Notes: generated by a model not told the origin, from the letters alone. Counted from the stretch's first letter, positions 17,437 through 24,882 are shown. The stretch: 64,000 nt of DNA from Pseudomonas chlororaphis subsp. chlororaphis (GCF_003945765.1 NZ_CP027712.1:3968001-4032000), one strand, 5' to 3'. A program made the numbers and translations.

Positions 17437-17450
17437 TTGACCGCAATCAA
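17437..17450. promoter_or_regulatory. Anr/Dnr box upstream of ubiU
   Basis: TTGACCGCAATCAA matches TTGAY-N4-RTCAA exactly. It lies in the 110-base gap between the moeA stop and the ubiU start, ending 7 bases from the moeA stop, giving ubiUVT its own oxygen-controlled promoter inside the moaB-moeA-ubiUVT gene row. Confidence 0.88.
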
Positions 17451-17456
17451 TTGCCG

Positions 17457-18692
17457 TCACTGCATCAGTTCGGCGAACGACAGGAACGGCACCGGGTCGC
17501 CCGGACGTACCAAGCGCTCGCCTTCCACCAGCGCCAGGCCCTCGGCCCAGCAGGCGGCGGCGAGCATCGCCGAGCTTTGCTGCGGGTGCGGTTGCACACG
17601 AACCTGGGCATCGTCGCCGGGCACCAGGCGGGCGCGCAGGTACTGGCGCCGGCGGTTGCGCTGCAACCACTCGAAGCCCGCCGGCAACACCATGGGCCGC
17701 GGCAGCACATCCGTGACGCCCTGGGCCCGCAGCAGGAACGGGCGCACCACCACCAGCGCGGTCACCAGCGCCGCCGAGGGGTTGCCCGGCAGGCCGAGCC
17801 ACGGCTTGCCGGCCACTGCGCCAAAGGCCAGGGGCTTGCCCGGCTGGATCGCCAGGCGCCAGAAATCCACATGGCCGAGCTCCTCAATGGCCTGCTTGAG
17901 GTGGTCTTCCTCGCCGACCGAAACCCCGCCCGAGGTCAGCAGCAGGTCGCACTCCGACGAGGCCAGGCTCAAGGCGTGGCGGCTGGCCGCCAGTTCGTCG
18001 GCCATCACCCCGTAGTCGTGCACCTCCACGCCCCAGCCGCGCAGCAGTGCGGACAGGCAATAGCGATTGCTGTTGTAGATCTGCCCCGGCGCCAGGGGCT
18101 GGCCGGGTTCGCGCAGCTCGTCGCCACTGCTCAGCAGGCACACGCGCAACGGCCGATAGACCTCGACCCGGGCGATCCCGGCCGCCGCCAGCAGGCCCAG
18201 CTCCTGGGCGCGCAGGCGTTTGCCGGCCTTGAGCAACAGATCACCGCGCCGCACCTCCTCGCCCTGCTGGCGCACGTGATCGCCGACAGTCGCCGGCGGC
18301 AACCAGACTTGCCCGTCCTCGACCCGGCAGTTCTCCTGGGGCACCACCGTATCGGCCCCCGGCGGCAAGGGCGCGCCGGTGAAGATGCGCACCGCCTGCC
18401 CCGCCGCCAAGGGAGTCTCCCCCGCTTGCCCGGCGGCAATCCGTCCACCCAGGGTCAGGCGGCCACCGGCGGGCGGCAGGTCGGCGGCGCGCAACGCGTA
18501 GCCGTCCATGGCGCTGTTGTCCCAACCGGGCAGGTCCAGCGGCGAATGAAGGTCCGCCGCCAGCACCCGGCCCAGGGCCTGCTCCAGGGCAATACTTTGC
18601 ACCGTAGGCGGTGGCGGCGCCTGGTCCAGCAGATGGGCGATGGCCTGGTCCACCGGGATCAGTTGGCCGCTGTCGCAGCCACAGCCGGTCAC
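17457..18692 (-). CDS. moeA: Molybdopterin molybdenumtransferase MoeA
   Basis: 411-residue enzyme inserting molybdate into adenylylated molybdopterin. Family blocks are visible in order: DNSAMDGYALRAADLP, RIFTGAPLPPGADTVVPQE, LTSGGVSVGEEDHLK and GLPGNPSAALV. It starts at GTG (18692) overlapping the moaB stop as GTGA, so the pair is translationally coupled. It forms the anaerobic Moco supply with moaB, moaA, moaC and moaD in the window. An N-terminal MTGCGCDSGQL cysteine pair precedes the domain, as in other pseudomonad MoeA. Confidence 0.95.
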   Translation of the reverse strand: MTGCGCDSGQLIPVDQAIAHLLDQAPPPPTVQSIALEQALGRVLAADLHSPLDLPGWDNSAMDGYALRAADLPPAGGRLTLGGRIAAGQAGETPLAAGQAVRIFTGAPLPPGADTVVPQENCRVEDGQVWLPPATVGDHVRQQGEEVRRGDLLLKAGKRLRAQELGLLAAAGIARVEVYRPLRVCLLSSGDELREPGQPLAPGQIYNSNRYCLSALLRGWGVEVHDYGVMADELAASRHALSLASSECDLLLTSGGVSVGEEDHLKQAIEELGHVDFWRLAIQPGKPLAFGAVAGKPWLGLPGNPSAALVTALVVVRPFLLRAQGVTDVLPRPMVLPAGFEWLQRNRRRQYLRARLVPGDDAQVRVQPHPQQSSAMLAAACWAEGLALVEGERLVRPGDPVPFLSFAELMQ

Positions 18693-19255
18693 GACCGCGC
18701 CCCACAGGCCTCGATGTTCTGTGACGGCCCCTCATGGGTCTGCGGCTTGAGGTGGGGGGCGAAATTGCACGGGCCGGTGCGGCTGTCCAGCTGTGGGCGC
18801 AGGATCATGTTCCAGGCGGTGCGGCAGGCCCCCGGCGAGCCCGGCACGCACACCACCAGCACGCCGTTGCTGACCCCGGCCAGGGCCCGCGACTGCAGGC
18901 TGGACATGCCGATTTCTTCCACCGACACCTGGCGGAACAGCTCGCCGAAACCTTCCACATGCTTGTCCAGCAGCGGCAGCACCGCCTGGGGCGTGTTGTC
19001 CCGCGCGGTGAAGCCGGTGCCGCCGGTCATCAGCACCACCTGCACCTGGGGGTCGGCGATCCAGCGCGAGACGCTGGCGCGGATCTGGTAGATGTCGTCC
19101 GGCACCAGGCCACGATCGACCAGCACATGGCCGGCGCTCTGCAACAGGTCGCAGAGAGTCTGGCCCGAGGTGTCGGTTTCCAGGGTGCGCGTATCGCTGA
19201 TGGTCAGCACGGCGATGTTCAGGGGTTGAAACGTGCGTTGCGCCAGATGGGCCAT
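18689..19255 (-). CDS. moaB: Molybdopterin adenylyltransferase-type protein MoaB
   Basis: 188-residue MogA/MoaB family protein. Characteristic motifs are ISDTRTLETDTSGQ near the N-terminus, LMTGGTGFTARDNTPQAV in the centre and PGSPGACRTAW near the end. Family members adenylylate molybdopterin before metal insertion by MoeA; activity of individual MoaB proteins varies. The ATG at 19255 follows GGAAGG; longer frames upstream overlap pdxH and are rejected. A NarL box lies about 60 bases upstream, and moeA overlaps its end. Confidence 0.94.
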   Translation of the reverse strand: MAHLAQRTFQPLNIAVLTISDTRTLETDTSGQTLCDLLQSAGHVLVDRGLVPDDIYQIRASVSRWIADPQVQVVLMTGGTGFTARDNTPQAVLPLLDKHVEGFGELFRQVSVEEIGMSSLQSRALAGVSNGVLVVCVPGSPGACRTAWNMILRPQLDSRTGPCNFAPHLKPQTHEGPSQNIEACGARS

Positions 19256-19316
19256 ATCCAAGCCTTCCCGTGAATGAGATTGGCCCCAGCCTGAACCGAA
19301 TCCGCCGACGAACCTA

Positions 19317-19332
19317 TTCCTCCAAGGAGGTA
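19317..19332. promoter_or_regulatory. NarL box (7-2-7) upstream of moaB
   Basis: TTCCTCCAAGGAGGTA pairs a near-consensus heptamer with a perfect inverted one separated by AA, the same geometry as the site before narK1. It is centred about 69 bases upstream of moaB in the 97-base gap after pdxH, so Moco synthesis genes would be nitrate-induced along with nar. Confidence 0.8.
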
Positions 19333-19352
19333 CCTCGACGGGACGACGACCC

Positions 19353-20000
19353 TCAGGGCGCCAGCCGGCCGTGGCGCCACACGCCCTCGTGCAGCCGGTA
19401 GTCGAGGCGGTCATGCAGGCGGTCGCTGCGCCCTTGCCAGAACTCCATGCGCTGCGGGCGCAGGCAGTAGCCGCCCCAGTGTTCCGGGCGCGGCAGCGGC
19501 TGGCCGTCGAAACGGCTGGTGGTGCTGGCCAGCAGGGATTCCAGTTGCAGCCGGTTGGCCAAGGGCTGGCTTTGCGGCGACGCCCAGGCACCGAGGCGAC
19601 TGGCCAGGGAGCGCGAATCGAAATACACATCCGACAGCCGCGGTGCTAAACGCGATACCCATCCTTCGATGCGCACCTGGCGCTCCAGGGCTGGCCAGAA
19701 GAAGGTCATGGCGGCCCGGGGATTGGCCGCCAGCTCCAGGCCCTTGGCGCTCTGGTAGTGGCCGAAGAAGGTGAAACCTTCATCGCTCAGGCCCTTGAGC
19801 AACAGCACCCGGCAATGGGGCTGGCCCTGTTCGTCGACCGTGGCCAGGCACATGCTGTTGGCCTCCACCGGCGCCTGCTCGGTGTCGCGGGCCTGTTGCA
19901 GCCACTGGCGGAACAGCGGCAGCGGATCGTCCGGCACGGCCTCGTCGGCCAGGCCATCGCGGCAATAGTTACGGCGCATCTGGGCCAGGGAAAGCGGCAT
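19353..20000 (-). CDS. pdxH: Pyridoxine/pyridoxamine 5'-phosphate oxidase
   Basis: 215-residue FMN flavoprotein making pyridoxal phosphate from PNP or PMP, using O2 as acceptor. FMN and substrate motifs are intact: [38 protein letters not shown] and the C-terminal [13 protein letters not shown] with catalytic-site Arg/His. Length is standard. A perfect TTGAT-N4-ATCAA box sits 57 bases upstream, unexpected for an oxygen-using enzyme, and it precedes moaB in the same direction. Whether it is the only pdxH in the genome cannot be known from the window. Confidence 0.95.
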   Translation of the reverse strand: MPLSLAQMRRNYCRDGLADEAVPDDPLPLFRQWLQQARDTEQAPVEANSMCLATVDEQGQPHCRVLLLKGLSDEGFTFFGHYQSAKGLELAANPRAAMTFFWPALERQVRIEGWVSRLAPRLSDVYFDSRSLASRLGAWASPQSQPLANRLQLESLLASTTSRFDGQPLPRPEHWGGYCLRPQRMEFWQGRSDRLHDRLDYRLHEGVWRHGRLAP

Positions 20001-20056
20001 GAGGGTGATCTCCGTTGGGGTTTGCCGCAGTCTGCGAGGAGCCGCCTGGCATGACC

Positions 20057-20070
20057 TTGATCGCCATCAA
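20057..20070. promoter_or_regulatory. Anr/Dnr box upstream of pdxH
   Basis: TTGATCGCCATCAA has all ten conserved bases of the FNR-type consensus. It lies 57 bases before the pdxH start and points the pdxH promoter to Anr or Dnr control. Confidence 0.85.
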
Positions 20071-20107
20071 CGGCAGCTGCAGATCCCTATCTTCTGTAGC
20101 GACTGCG

Positions 20108-20118
20108 CCCCCCCCCCC
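20108..20118. repeat. Run of 11 cytosines
   Basis: A homopolymer of 11 C lies 38 bases upstream of the Anr/Dnr box of pdxH and 95 bases downstream of the norR stop. Such runs slip during replication; here it would alter spacing upstream of the promoter only, not a reading frame. It may also be a sequencing-sensitive position. Confidence 0.9.
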
Positions 20119-20136
20119 TCCAGACCCCCATGTTCC

Positions 20137-20167
20137 GTAGCCGCTGCCAAGCCTGCGAGGCGGCTCC
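20137..20167. repeat. Single REP element between norR and pdxH
   Basis: A copy of the GTAGCCGCTGCC...GCCTGCGAGGC repeat family seen again near 25.8, 28.0 and 43.6 kb. Its imperfect hairpin lies between norR (stop side) and the pdxH promoter. Confidence 0.75.
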
Positions 20168-20212
20168 TGCAGAGGCAGGTTCATCGCAAGCAATCGAACG
20201 TCGGCCGGCCTG

Positions 20213-21748
20213 CTATTTGAGCCGCAGGCGCCGGGCCAGTTTGTGCAGGTTGCTCGGGTCGACCTCCAGCAGCCGGGCGGCGCGGGCCCAGTTGTTGCGG
20301 CAGCGGCTCAGGGCCTGGTGAATCTTCTGCCGCTGGTACTCGTCGACGGCTTCGCTCAGGGGCTGGAAGGGCCCGTCGTCGGCCGCCGGCGGCGACTGTT
20401 CGAGCGGCTCCGCGCCCTTCAGCGTGCTGTCGAGATCGAGGACTTCCGGCTCCAAGGTCAAAATCAGGTTGCGACTGCCGCCACGGCTGAGCTGTTTGAG
20501 CGCGGCGCGGCTGATCACGTGTTCCAGCTCGCGCACATTGCCCGGCCAGGGGTACGCCAGCAGCGCCCGTTCGGCCGCCGGCGACAGGCGCAGGCCACGC
20601 AGGCCAAGACGGCTGCGGTTGAGTTCGAGGAAATGCCCGGCCAGCAGCAACACGTCGGAACCGCGTTCGCGCAGCGGTGGGATCGGCACCGGGTACACCG
20701 AAAGCCGGTGGTACAGGTCGGCGCGAAACAGCCCGTCGCGAATGCTGTCCGGCAGGTGGCGGTTGGTCGCGGCGATGATGCGCACATCCACATGCAGCGG
20801 CTTGTCCGCCCCCAGGCGCTGGATCTCGCCATTCTGCAGGGTGCGCAGCAACTTGGCCTGCACGCTCAACGGCAGCTCGCCGACCTCGTCGAGAAACAGC
20901 GTGCCGCCGTTGGCCGCGTCGAAGCGCCCGGCGCGGTCGCTGGTGGCGCCGGAGAAGGCGCCCTTGACGTGACCGAACAACTCGCTCTCGGCCAGGGATT
21001 CCGGCAGCGCCGCGCAGTTGACCTGCACCAGCGGCTTGTGGGCGCGCCGCGACAAGCGATGCAGGCGCCGGGCGAACAGCTCCTTGCCAACCCCGGTCTC
21101 GCCCAGCAGCAACACCGGCAGCTCGGAATCGGCGAGCACGTCCAGCTCGTTGAGCAACTGATGCAGGACTTCGCTCTGGCCGAGGATCTCGCCCTCCTCC
21201 ACCGGCCCGCGCGCATCCTGCGGCTCGCTGCGCGACAGGCGCAGGCTACGGTTTTCCTGTTCCAGGCGGGTGACCCGCAGCGCCGCCTCGATCTGCAGGC
21301 TGCAGCGCTTGAGCTCATCCCGCGCCCGGCGGTCGAAGGTCCCGGGCCGCAGCGCGTCGAGGGTGATGGCGCCCCAGACCCGCCCTTCCACATACAGGCT
21401 CACGCCCATGCAGTCGTGCACCGCCAGCGGCCCGCTGTCCGGGTGGTCGAGCAGCCCGTCATAAGGGTCCGGCAGGCGGCTGTCGGGCTCGAACCAGGTG
21501 GGCTCGCGGGACGCCATGATCGCCGCCAGGCGCGGGTGCTGGGCGATCACGAAGCGCCGCCCGAGGGCTTCATGCACCAGGCCGACGGTGGCCAGCGGCC
21601 GCAGGCTGTCGTCGTCCAGGCGCAGCAGGCCCACGGCCCCGGCCTTGAAGTACTCACGCAGGGTCTGCACCAGACGCTGCAACCGCACGGCATTGGGCAA
21701 CTCGACAATCAGGTCGGCCGCCAGACTTTCACGCAACATGGTAGTCAT
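20213..21748 (-). CDS. norR: Nitric oxide-responsive sigma-54 activator NorR
   Basis: 511-residue enhancer-binding protein. A GAF domain (~20-160) holds acidic residues D94/D97 and D131 and R81, placed like the residues around the NO-sensing iron of E. coli NorR. The AAA+ domain has Walker A GETGVGKE (216-223), Walker B LFLDE (284-288) and the sigma-54 loop written GAFSGA (263-268) instead of GAFTGA. A Fis-type helix-turn-helix ends the protein. ATG 21748 follows AAAGGGTG; a GTG one codon earlier is possible. It is divergent from dnrN, whose upstream region carries three GT-N7-AC sites plus a sigma-54 promoter; the first site overlaps the norR start, allowing autoregulation. Confidence 0.95.
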   Translation of the reverse strand: MTTMLRESLAADLIVELPNAVRLQRLVQTLREYFKAGAVGLLRLDDDSLRPLATVGLVHEALGRRFVIAQHPRLAAIMASREPTWFEPDSRLPDPYDGLLDHPDSGPLAVHDCMGVSLYVEGRVWGAITLDALRPGTFDRRARDELKRCSLQIEAALRVTRLEQENRSLRLSRSEPQDARGPVEEGEILGQSEVLHQLLNELDVLADSELPVLLLGETGVGKELFARRLHRLSRRAHKPLVQVNCAALPESLAESELFGHVKGAFSGATSDRAGRFDAANGGTLFLDEVGELPLSVQAKLLRTLQNGEIQRLGADKPLHVDVRIIAATNRHLPDSIRDGLFRADLYHRLSVYPVPIPPLRERGSDVLLLAGHFLELNRSRLGLRGLRLSPAAERALLAYPWPGNVRELEHVISRAALKQLSRGGSRNLILTLEPEVLDLDSTLKGAEPLEQSPPAADDGPFQPLSEAVDEYQRQKIHQALSRCRNNWARAARLLEVDPSNLHKLARRLRLK

Positions 21749-21795
21749 CACCCTTTCTGGTGGTTCCGACCCCGAGATTTCAGGGTCATCCGCAC
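21741..21795. promoter_or_regulatory. Three NorR-type binding sites upstream of dnrN
   Basis: GT-N7-AC elements occur at 21741-21751, 21760-21770 (GTGGTTCCGAC) and 21785-21795 (GTCATCCGCAC). Their centres lie about 91, 72 and 47 bases before the first base of the sigma-54 promoter. Three NorR enhancers at similar spacing are known before E. coli norVW. The first is a weak match and overlaps the norR start codon. Confidence 0.7.
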
Positions 21796-21836
21796 CACGA
21801 CAAAAAATCAGTCCATTACTTTCAATAAGTTACAGC

Positions 21837-21852
21837 TGGCATGGCGGATGCA
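21837..21852 (+). promoter_or_regulatory. Sigma-54 promoter of dnrN
   Basis: TGGCATGGCGGATGCA has the invariant GG and GC at the correct spacing and 14 of 16 bases compatible with TGGCACG-N4-TTGCW. It ends 39 bases before the chosen dnrN ATG, which excludes the in-frame start at 21841 because that would lie inside the promoter. Confidence 0.78.
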
Positions 21853-21891
21853 ACGGCCCAGGGGAACCGTTGCCACAACAAGGAAAACCTG

Positions 21892-22608
21892 ATGAACCCG
21901 ACACTGCTGGAACGACCCGGTCTTGCCCGACAAGACGCTTCGCAGCCCAACCTCCTGGAACAAAGCCTCGGCCAACTGGCCTGCGACATCCCCGGCGCCA
22001 GCCGGGTGTTTCATGAGTTCAACCTGGACTTCTGCTGCGGCGGGCAGAAAACCCTGCGCGACGCCGCCCTCGGCAAAGGCCTCGACCCCGTGCAGATCGC
22101 CGAGGCCCTGCACCTGTTGCAAGACAGCGACGCCCGGCGGCACGACTGGCGCGATGAACCGGGCGAGGCGCTGATCGCCCATATCCTCACCCGCTACCAC
22201 GCCCGCCACCGCGAACAGCTGCCGGAACTGATCCGCCTGGCCTGCCGCGTGGAGCAAGTGCATGGCGCCCGCGACACCTGCCCCAACGGCCTGGCCGATC
22301 ACCTGCGGGACATGCTGCAGGAACTCGAAGGCCACATGCTCAAGGAAGAACAGGTGCTGTTCCCGATGCTGCAACAGGGCCTGGGCCGCCGGGCGGCGCC
22401 GCCGATCCATGTGCTGCGCCTGGAGCACGAGCAACATGGCGAGGCCCTGGAAAAACTGCTGGTGCTGACCGACCACATCACCCCGCCCGCCGACGCCTGC
22501 AACACCTGGCGCGCGCTGTACCGCGGGTTGAGCGAATTTCGCGACGACCTGATGCAGCACATCCATCTGGAAAACAACGTGCTGTTCGCCAACGCCCTGA
22601 ACGCTTGA
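21892..22608 (+). CDS. dnrN: Iron-sulfur cluster repair di-iron protein (RIC/YtfE/DnrN)
   Basis: 238-residue cytoplasmic protein that repairs iron centres damaged by NO or oxidants. The ScdA-type N-terminal domain has FNLDFCCGGQKTL with its cysteine pair; the hemerythrin-like domain supplies His/Glu ligands in HILTRYHARHREQ, ELEGHMLKEEQVLFP, LRLEHEQHGE and QHIHLENNVLF. ATG 21892 has AAGGAAAACC ahead. It is transcribed away from norR behind a sigma-54 promoter with NorR-type sites. A strong hairpin follows the stop. Confidence 0.94.
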   Translation: MNPTLLERPGLARQDASQPNLLEQSLGQLACDIPGASRVFHEFNLDFCCGGQKTLRDAALGKGLDPVQIAEALHLLQDSDARRHDWRDEPGEALIAHILTRYHARHREQLPELIRLACRVEQVHGARDTCPNGLADHLRDMLQELEGHMLKEEQVLFPMLQQGLGRRAAPPIHVLRLEHEQHGEALEKLLVLTDHITPPADACNTWRALYRGLSEFRDDLMQHIHLENNVLFANALNA

Positions 22609-22620
22609 CCCCCGCCCCTG

Positions 22621-22644
22621 CGTGCCAGCCCGGTGGCTGGCACG
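22621..22644. terminator. Hairpin after dnrN
   Basis: CGTGCCAGCC and GGCTGGCACG form a perfect 10-bp stem with a 4-base loop, 12 bases after the dnrN stop and before the convergent membrane-protein gene. A T tract is short (GTTCATT), so it may stop transcription from both sides only partly. Confidence 0.75.
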
Positions 22645-22649
22645 TTCAT

Positions 22650-23090
22650 TCAGCCATGCCAATAGAACATCGCCTTGGCCAGGACCACGATCAGCAGCAT
22701 GTGCCCCAGCACGCTGCGGCGGATCCAGCAGGCGCGGCCGGCGCTCAGCCGTGACGTTTTCAACCAGTACGCCAGCAGCAGGTAATGGCCGATGATGCTC
22801 AGGGCCAGGACGATCTTCAGGCTCAACAGGCTGGCGAAACTGCTGCTCAAGGGCTGGCTCAAGGCCCCGCGATGCTGCCAGGCCAGGCCGATACCGGCGC
22901 CGTACAACAGCAGCACCACGCCATGCAGGACCTTGCGCGAACGCACCGCGATGGCCTGGTCCGCCGCCACCTGGGCGTCCGTCGCCAGTTGCCGGCGCGC
23001 CGTGTGCCAGATGCACACCTCGAAGAACAGCGTGCCGATAAAACCGATGGCCGCCAGCAGGTGGATAACCACTAACCAGGGATAAATCAT
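22650..23090 (-). CDS. Small CopD-like four-helix membrane protein, linked to nnrS
   Basis: 146-residue integral membrane protein with four hydrophobic segments and histidines near or in each (IHLLAAIGFIG, KVLHGVVLLLYG, SIIGHYLLLAYW, GHMLLIVVLAKAMFYW), suggesting haem or copper binding; the exact family was not recognised beyond CopD likeness. A close paralogue occurs at 33351-33794 beside moaD. It lies 29 bases after the nnrS stop on the same strand, so the two are probably one operon. Function unknown; an NO-stress or haem/copper-handling role is inferred from the neighbours. Confidence 0.8.
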   Translation of the reverse strand: MIYPWLVVIHLLAAIGFIGTLFFEVCIWHTARRQLATDAQVAADQAIAVRSRKVLHGVVLLLYGAGIGLAWQHRGALSQPLSSSFASLLSLKIVLALSIIGHYLLLAYWLKTSRLSAGRACWIRRSVLGHMLLIVVLAKAMFYWHG

Positions 23091-23119
23091 TGCCCTTCTC
23101 CTTGCTCCGCATTCAGGGC

Positions 23120-24310
23120 TCAGCCCGGGTGCCCGTCGACCCGCGCCCGCAGCAGCATCGGCCCGTAGCGCCAGACGTACAGGGCAAAGGCCAGGGCCCA
23201 GCACAGGCCCGCCAGCCACAACGCCGCCACCGGCAGCCAGAGCACCAGCAGCACCCGGCTGAGGCAGGCCAGATTGAGCAGGATGAACGCCAGGGTCATG
23301 CCCGCCGGCGGCTCCAGCGGCCGCCCGGTATGGCCCAGGCTGACCCGGGCGATCATCGCCAGGATCAGCCCGGCCATGGCGCCGATGGTCAGGCCGTGCA
23401 CGGCCAGGCTGGGGTTCAGCGGCGCGCCGAAATGCCACAGCGCCATGCCCAGGCACGCCAGCGCCAGCCAGCCGTAGGCCAGGTGCAGCGACCACAGCAG
23501 CGGCACGCGCCACAGCCCGCGGTCCTGCCAGCGCCACAACCGCAGCAGATGCGCGGCCGCCAGCAGCAGGAACAGCGCGCCAACCCAGGTATTGGCGATG
23601 AGCGCCGGCCCGGCGGCATACAGCAGCGCCACCAGGGCCGAACCCGCCAGCAGCAGATAATCGAGCCATGGCCAGGGCGTCACGGCCGCGACCCGACCCA
23701 GGCCGCGCTGGGTGAAAAACGGAATCACCCGCCCGCCGATCAGGCTCATCATCGCCGCCACCAGCCACAGGCCGCTCAGCACGCCCTGGCGCTGCCAGCC
23801 TTCGTGGCCTTGCAGCAGGCCGGCCACCGACAGGCCGTCCGCCGCGGCGAGCAACAGCAGCACCAGGACAATCGGGTAGTTGCGCTGCTGGCGCACCTTC
23901 CACAGCATGCGGCCCATCAACCCGGCCAGCGCCAGGGGAAACCCCAGCTCCAGCACCGCCAGCAGCGGCCAGGGCGCGCTGCCCAGCCAGGCCAGGCGCG
24001 CGGCCAGCCAGAGCAAGGCCAGGGCCGCCAGCGGCTTGCCGCAGAGGCCCGGCTGGCCGGTCCAGGTCTGCGCCGCGGTCAGCAGGAAGCCGGCGATGAT
24101 CGCCAGGCCGAAACCGAACAGCAGTTCGTGGCGGTGCCAGCCCAGCCAGCCTCCCGCCGGTTGCCAGTCGCCCAGGGCGCCCTGCAGCGCCGCCAGCCAC
24201 AGCGGCACCACCAGCAGCGCCAGGACACAACCGGCGAGGAAAAACGGCCGGAAGGCCAGGCGTAACAGCGGCACGATTGCCATTGCCGCACGACGCTCAA
24301 GTACTTGCAT
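23120..24310 (-). CDS. nnrS: NnrS family membrane protein
   Basis: 396-residue haem-copper membrane protein of the NnrS family, about 12 hydrophobic segments. Family blocks include AFRPFFLAG near the N-terminus, WHRHELLFGFG, GGRVIPFFTQRGL, and HGLTIGAMAGLILAMIARVSLGHTGR. NnrS relieves NO stress in proteobacteria, although the chemistry is unsettled. ATG 24310 is preceded by GGAG at good spacing; a GTG three codons earlier is less likely. A near-consensus Dnr box lies 97 bases upstream. Confidence 0.93.
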   Translation of the reverse strand: MQVLERRAAMAIVPLLRLAFRPFFLAGCVLALLVVPLWLAALQGALGDWQPAGGWLGWHRHELLFGFGLAIIAGFLLTAAQTWTGQPGLCGKPLAALALLWLAARLAWLGSAPWPLLAVLELGFPLALAGLMGRMLWKVRQQRNYPIVLVLLLLAAADGLSVAGLLQGHEGWQRQGVLSGLWLVAAMMSLIGGRVIPFFTQRGLGRVAAVTPWPWLDYLLLAGSALVALLYAAGPALIANTWVGALFLLLAAAHLLRLWRWQDRGLWRVPLLWSLHLAYGWLALACLGMALWHFGAPLNPSLAVHGLTIGAMAGLILAMIARVSLGHTGRPLEPPAGMTLAFILLNLACLSRVLLVLWLPVAALWLAGLCWALAFALYVWRYGPMLLRARVDGHPG

Positions 24311-24406
24311 CAAGCCCACTCCTTTACCCAGCGTGCGACCCGGCGACGGTCGACACGCGGCGAATGAAATCCCCGGCCATCATCGGCCATTGGCGCGCCC
24401 TTGCCG

Positions 24407-24420
24407 TTGTCGCAAATCAA
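24407..24420. promoter_or_regulatory. Probable Dnr box upstream of nnrS (one mismatch)
   Basis: TTGTCGCAAATCAA has nine of ten conserved bases of TTGAY-N4-RTCAA and lies 97 bases before the nnrS start. Call is moderate because of the mismatch in the left half. Confidence 0.5.
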
Positions 24421-24573
24421 GCTTGCCCGGGATGCGGCGGGCTGTTGTGCCCACCGTCCTGTCTGGCAGTGCAAGGGCCGTGCCCCGGGGCCCGATCACC
24501 ACCAGGAACGGCCATAAGCCGGCGGGCCGGGGTTGCGGCCGGCGCGGTGCCGGGGCTCGCCTTACAGCGCGAG

Positions 24574-24630
24574 GGTCAAAATGACCATTCGCTAGTCATT
24601 TACACCCGAAATCGCCAGGTCTTTTTGACC
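24574..24630. promoter_or_regulatory. Three NorR-type binding sites upstream of the small peptide gene and dnr
   Basis: GGTCAAAATGACC (24574-24586) is a perfect GTCA-N3-TGAC NorR site; GTCATTTACAC (24595-24605) and GGTCTTTTTGACC (24618-24630) also fit GT-N7-AC. Centres lie about 91, 71 and 47 bases before the sigma-54 promoter, matching the dnrN array within a base. Binding is inferred from consensus and this shared geometry. Confidence 0.82.
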
Positions 24631-24670
24631 ACGTAGCCACAGATCCCCCGCCTACAGGGACCCTGGCGCC

Positions 24671-24686
24671 TGGCCCGGCTCTTGCT
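24671..24686 (+). promoter_or_regulatory. Sigma-54 promoter of the small peptide-dnr transcript
   Basis: TGGCCCGGCTCTTGCT matches TGGCACG-N4-TTGCW at all but one specified position, with invariant GG and GC correctly spaced. It lies 42 bases before the 36-codon gene and about 200 before dnr, and downstream of three NorR-type sites. Confidence 0.85.
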
Positions 24687-24728
24687 GAACAGAGGGCACC
24701 CCATCCCTGCCAAATGACCGGAGCCACC

Positions 24729-24839
24729 ATGAATACCGCCGCAGCCACCCTGAAAAAGACCCTCCAGCCACTGACGTGGTTTTTCGTCCTGGGCGCGATC
24801 CTGGCCCTCGCCAGCCGCGTCGCCCTGGGCCTCGTCTGA
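24729..24839 (+). CDS. 36-residue single-span membrane peptide upstream of dnr
   Basis: Short gene, ATG to TGA, with CCGGAGCCACC as ribosome site. The peptide has a short cationic start (around LKKTLQP) followed by one hydrophobic helix (WFFVLGAILALASRVALGLV) running to the C-terminus, so it should insert in the inner membrane. Third positions are mostly G/C, as in true local genes. It sits 42 bases after a sigma-54 promoter and 43 bases before dnr, so it is first in the transcript. I do not recognise a family; roles such as a small subunit of a respiratory complex or an NO-response microprotein are speculative. Confidence 0.68.
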   Translation: MNTAAATLKKTLQPLTWFFVLGAILALASRVALGLV

Positions 24840-24882
24840 ACCACGGCAGCACCTTTCCCCCCAGCCATAAGGATGAATATTC

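Noticed and set aside
22650..24230. Long minus-strand reading through the small membrane protein to within nnrS
   Set aside because: The upstream part is out of frame with nnrS and is proline/glycine-rich shadow; only the MIYP start at 23090 gives a sensible protein.
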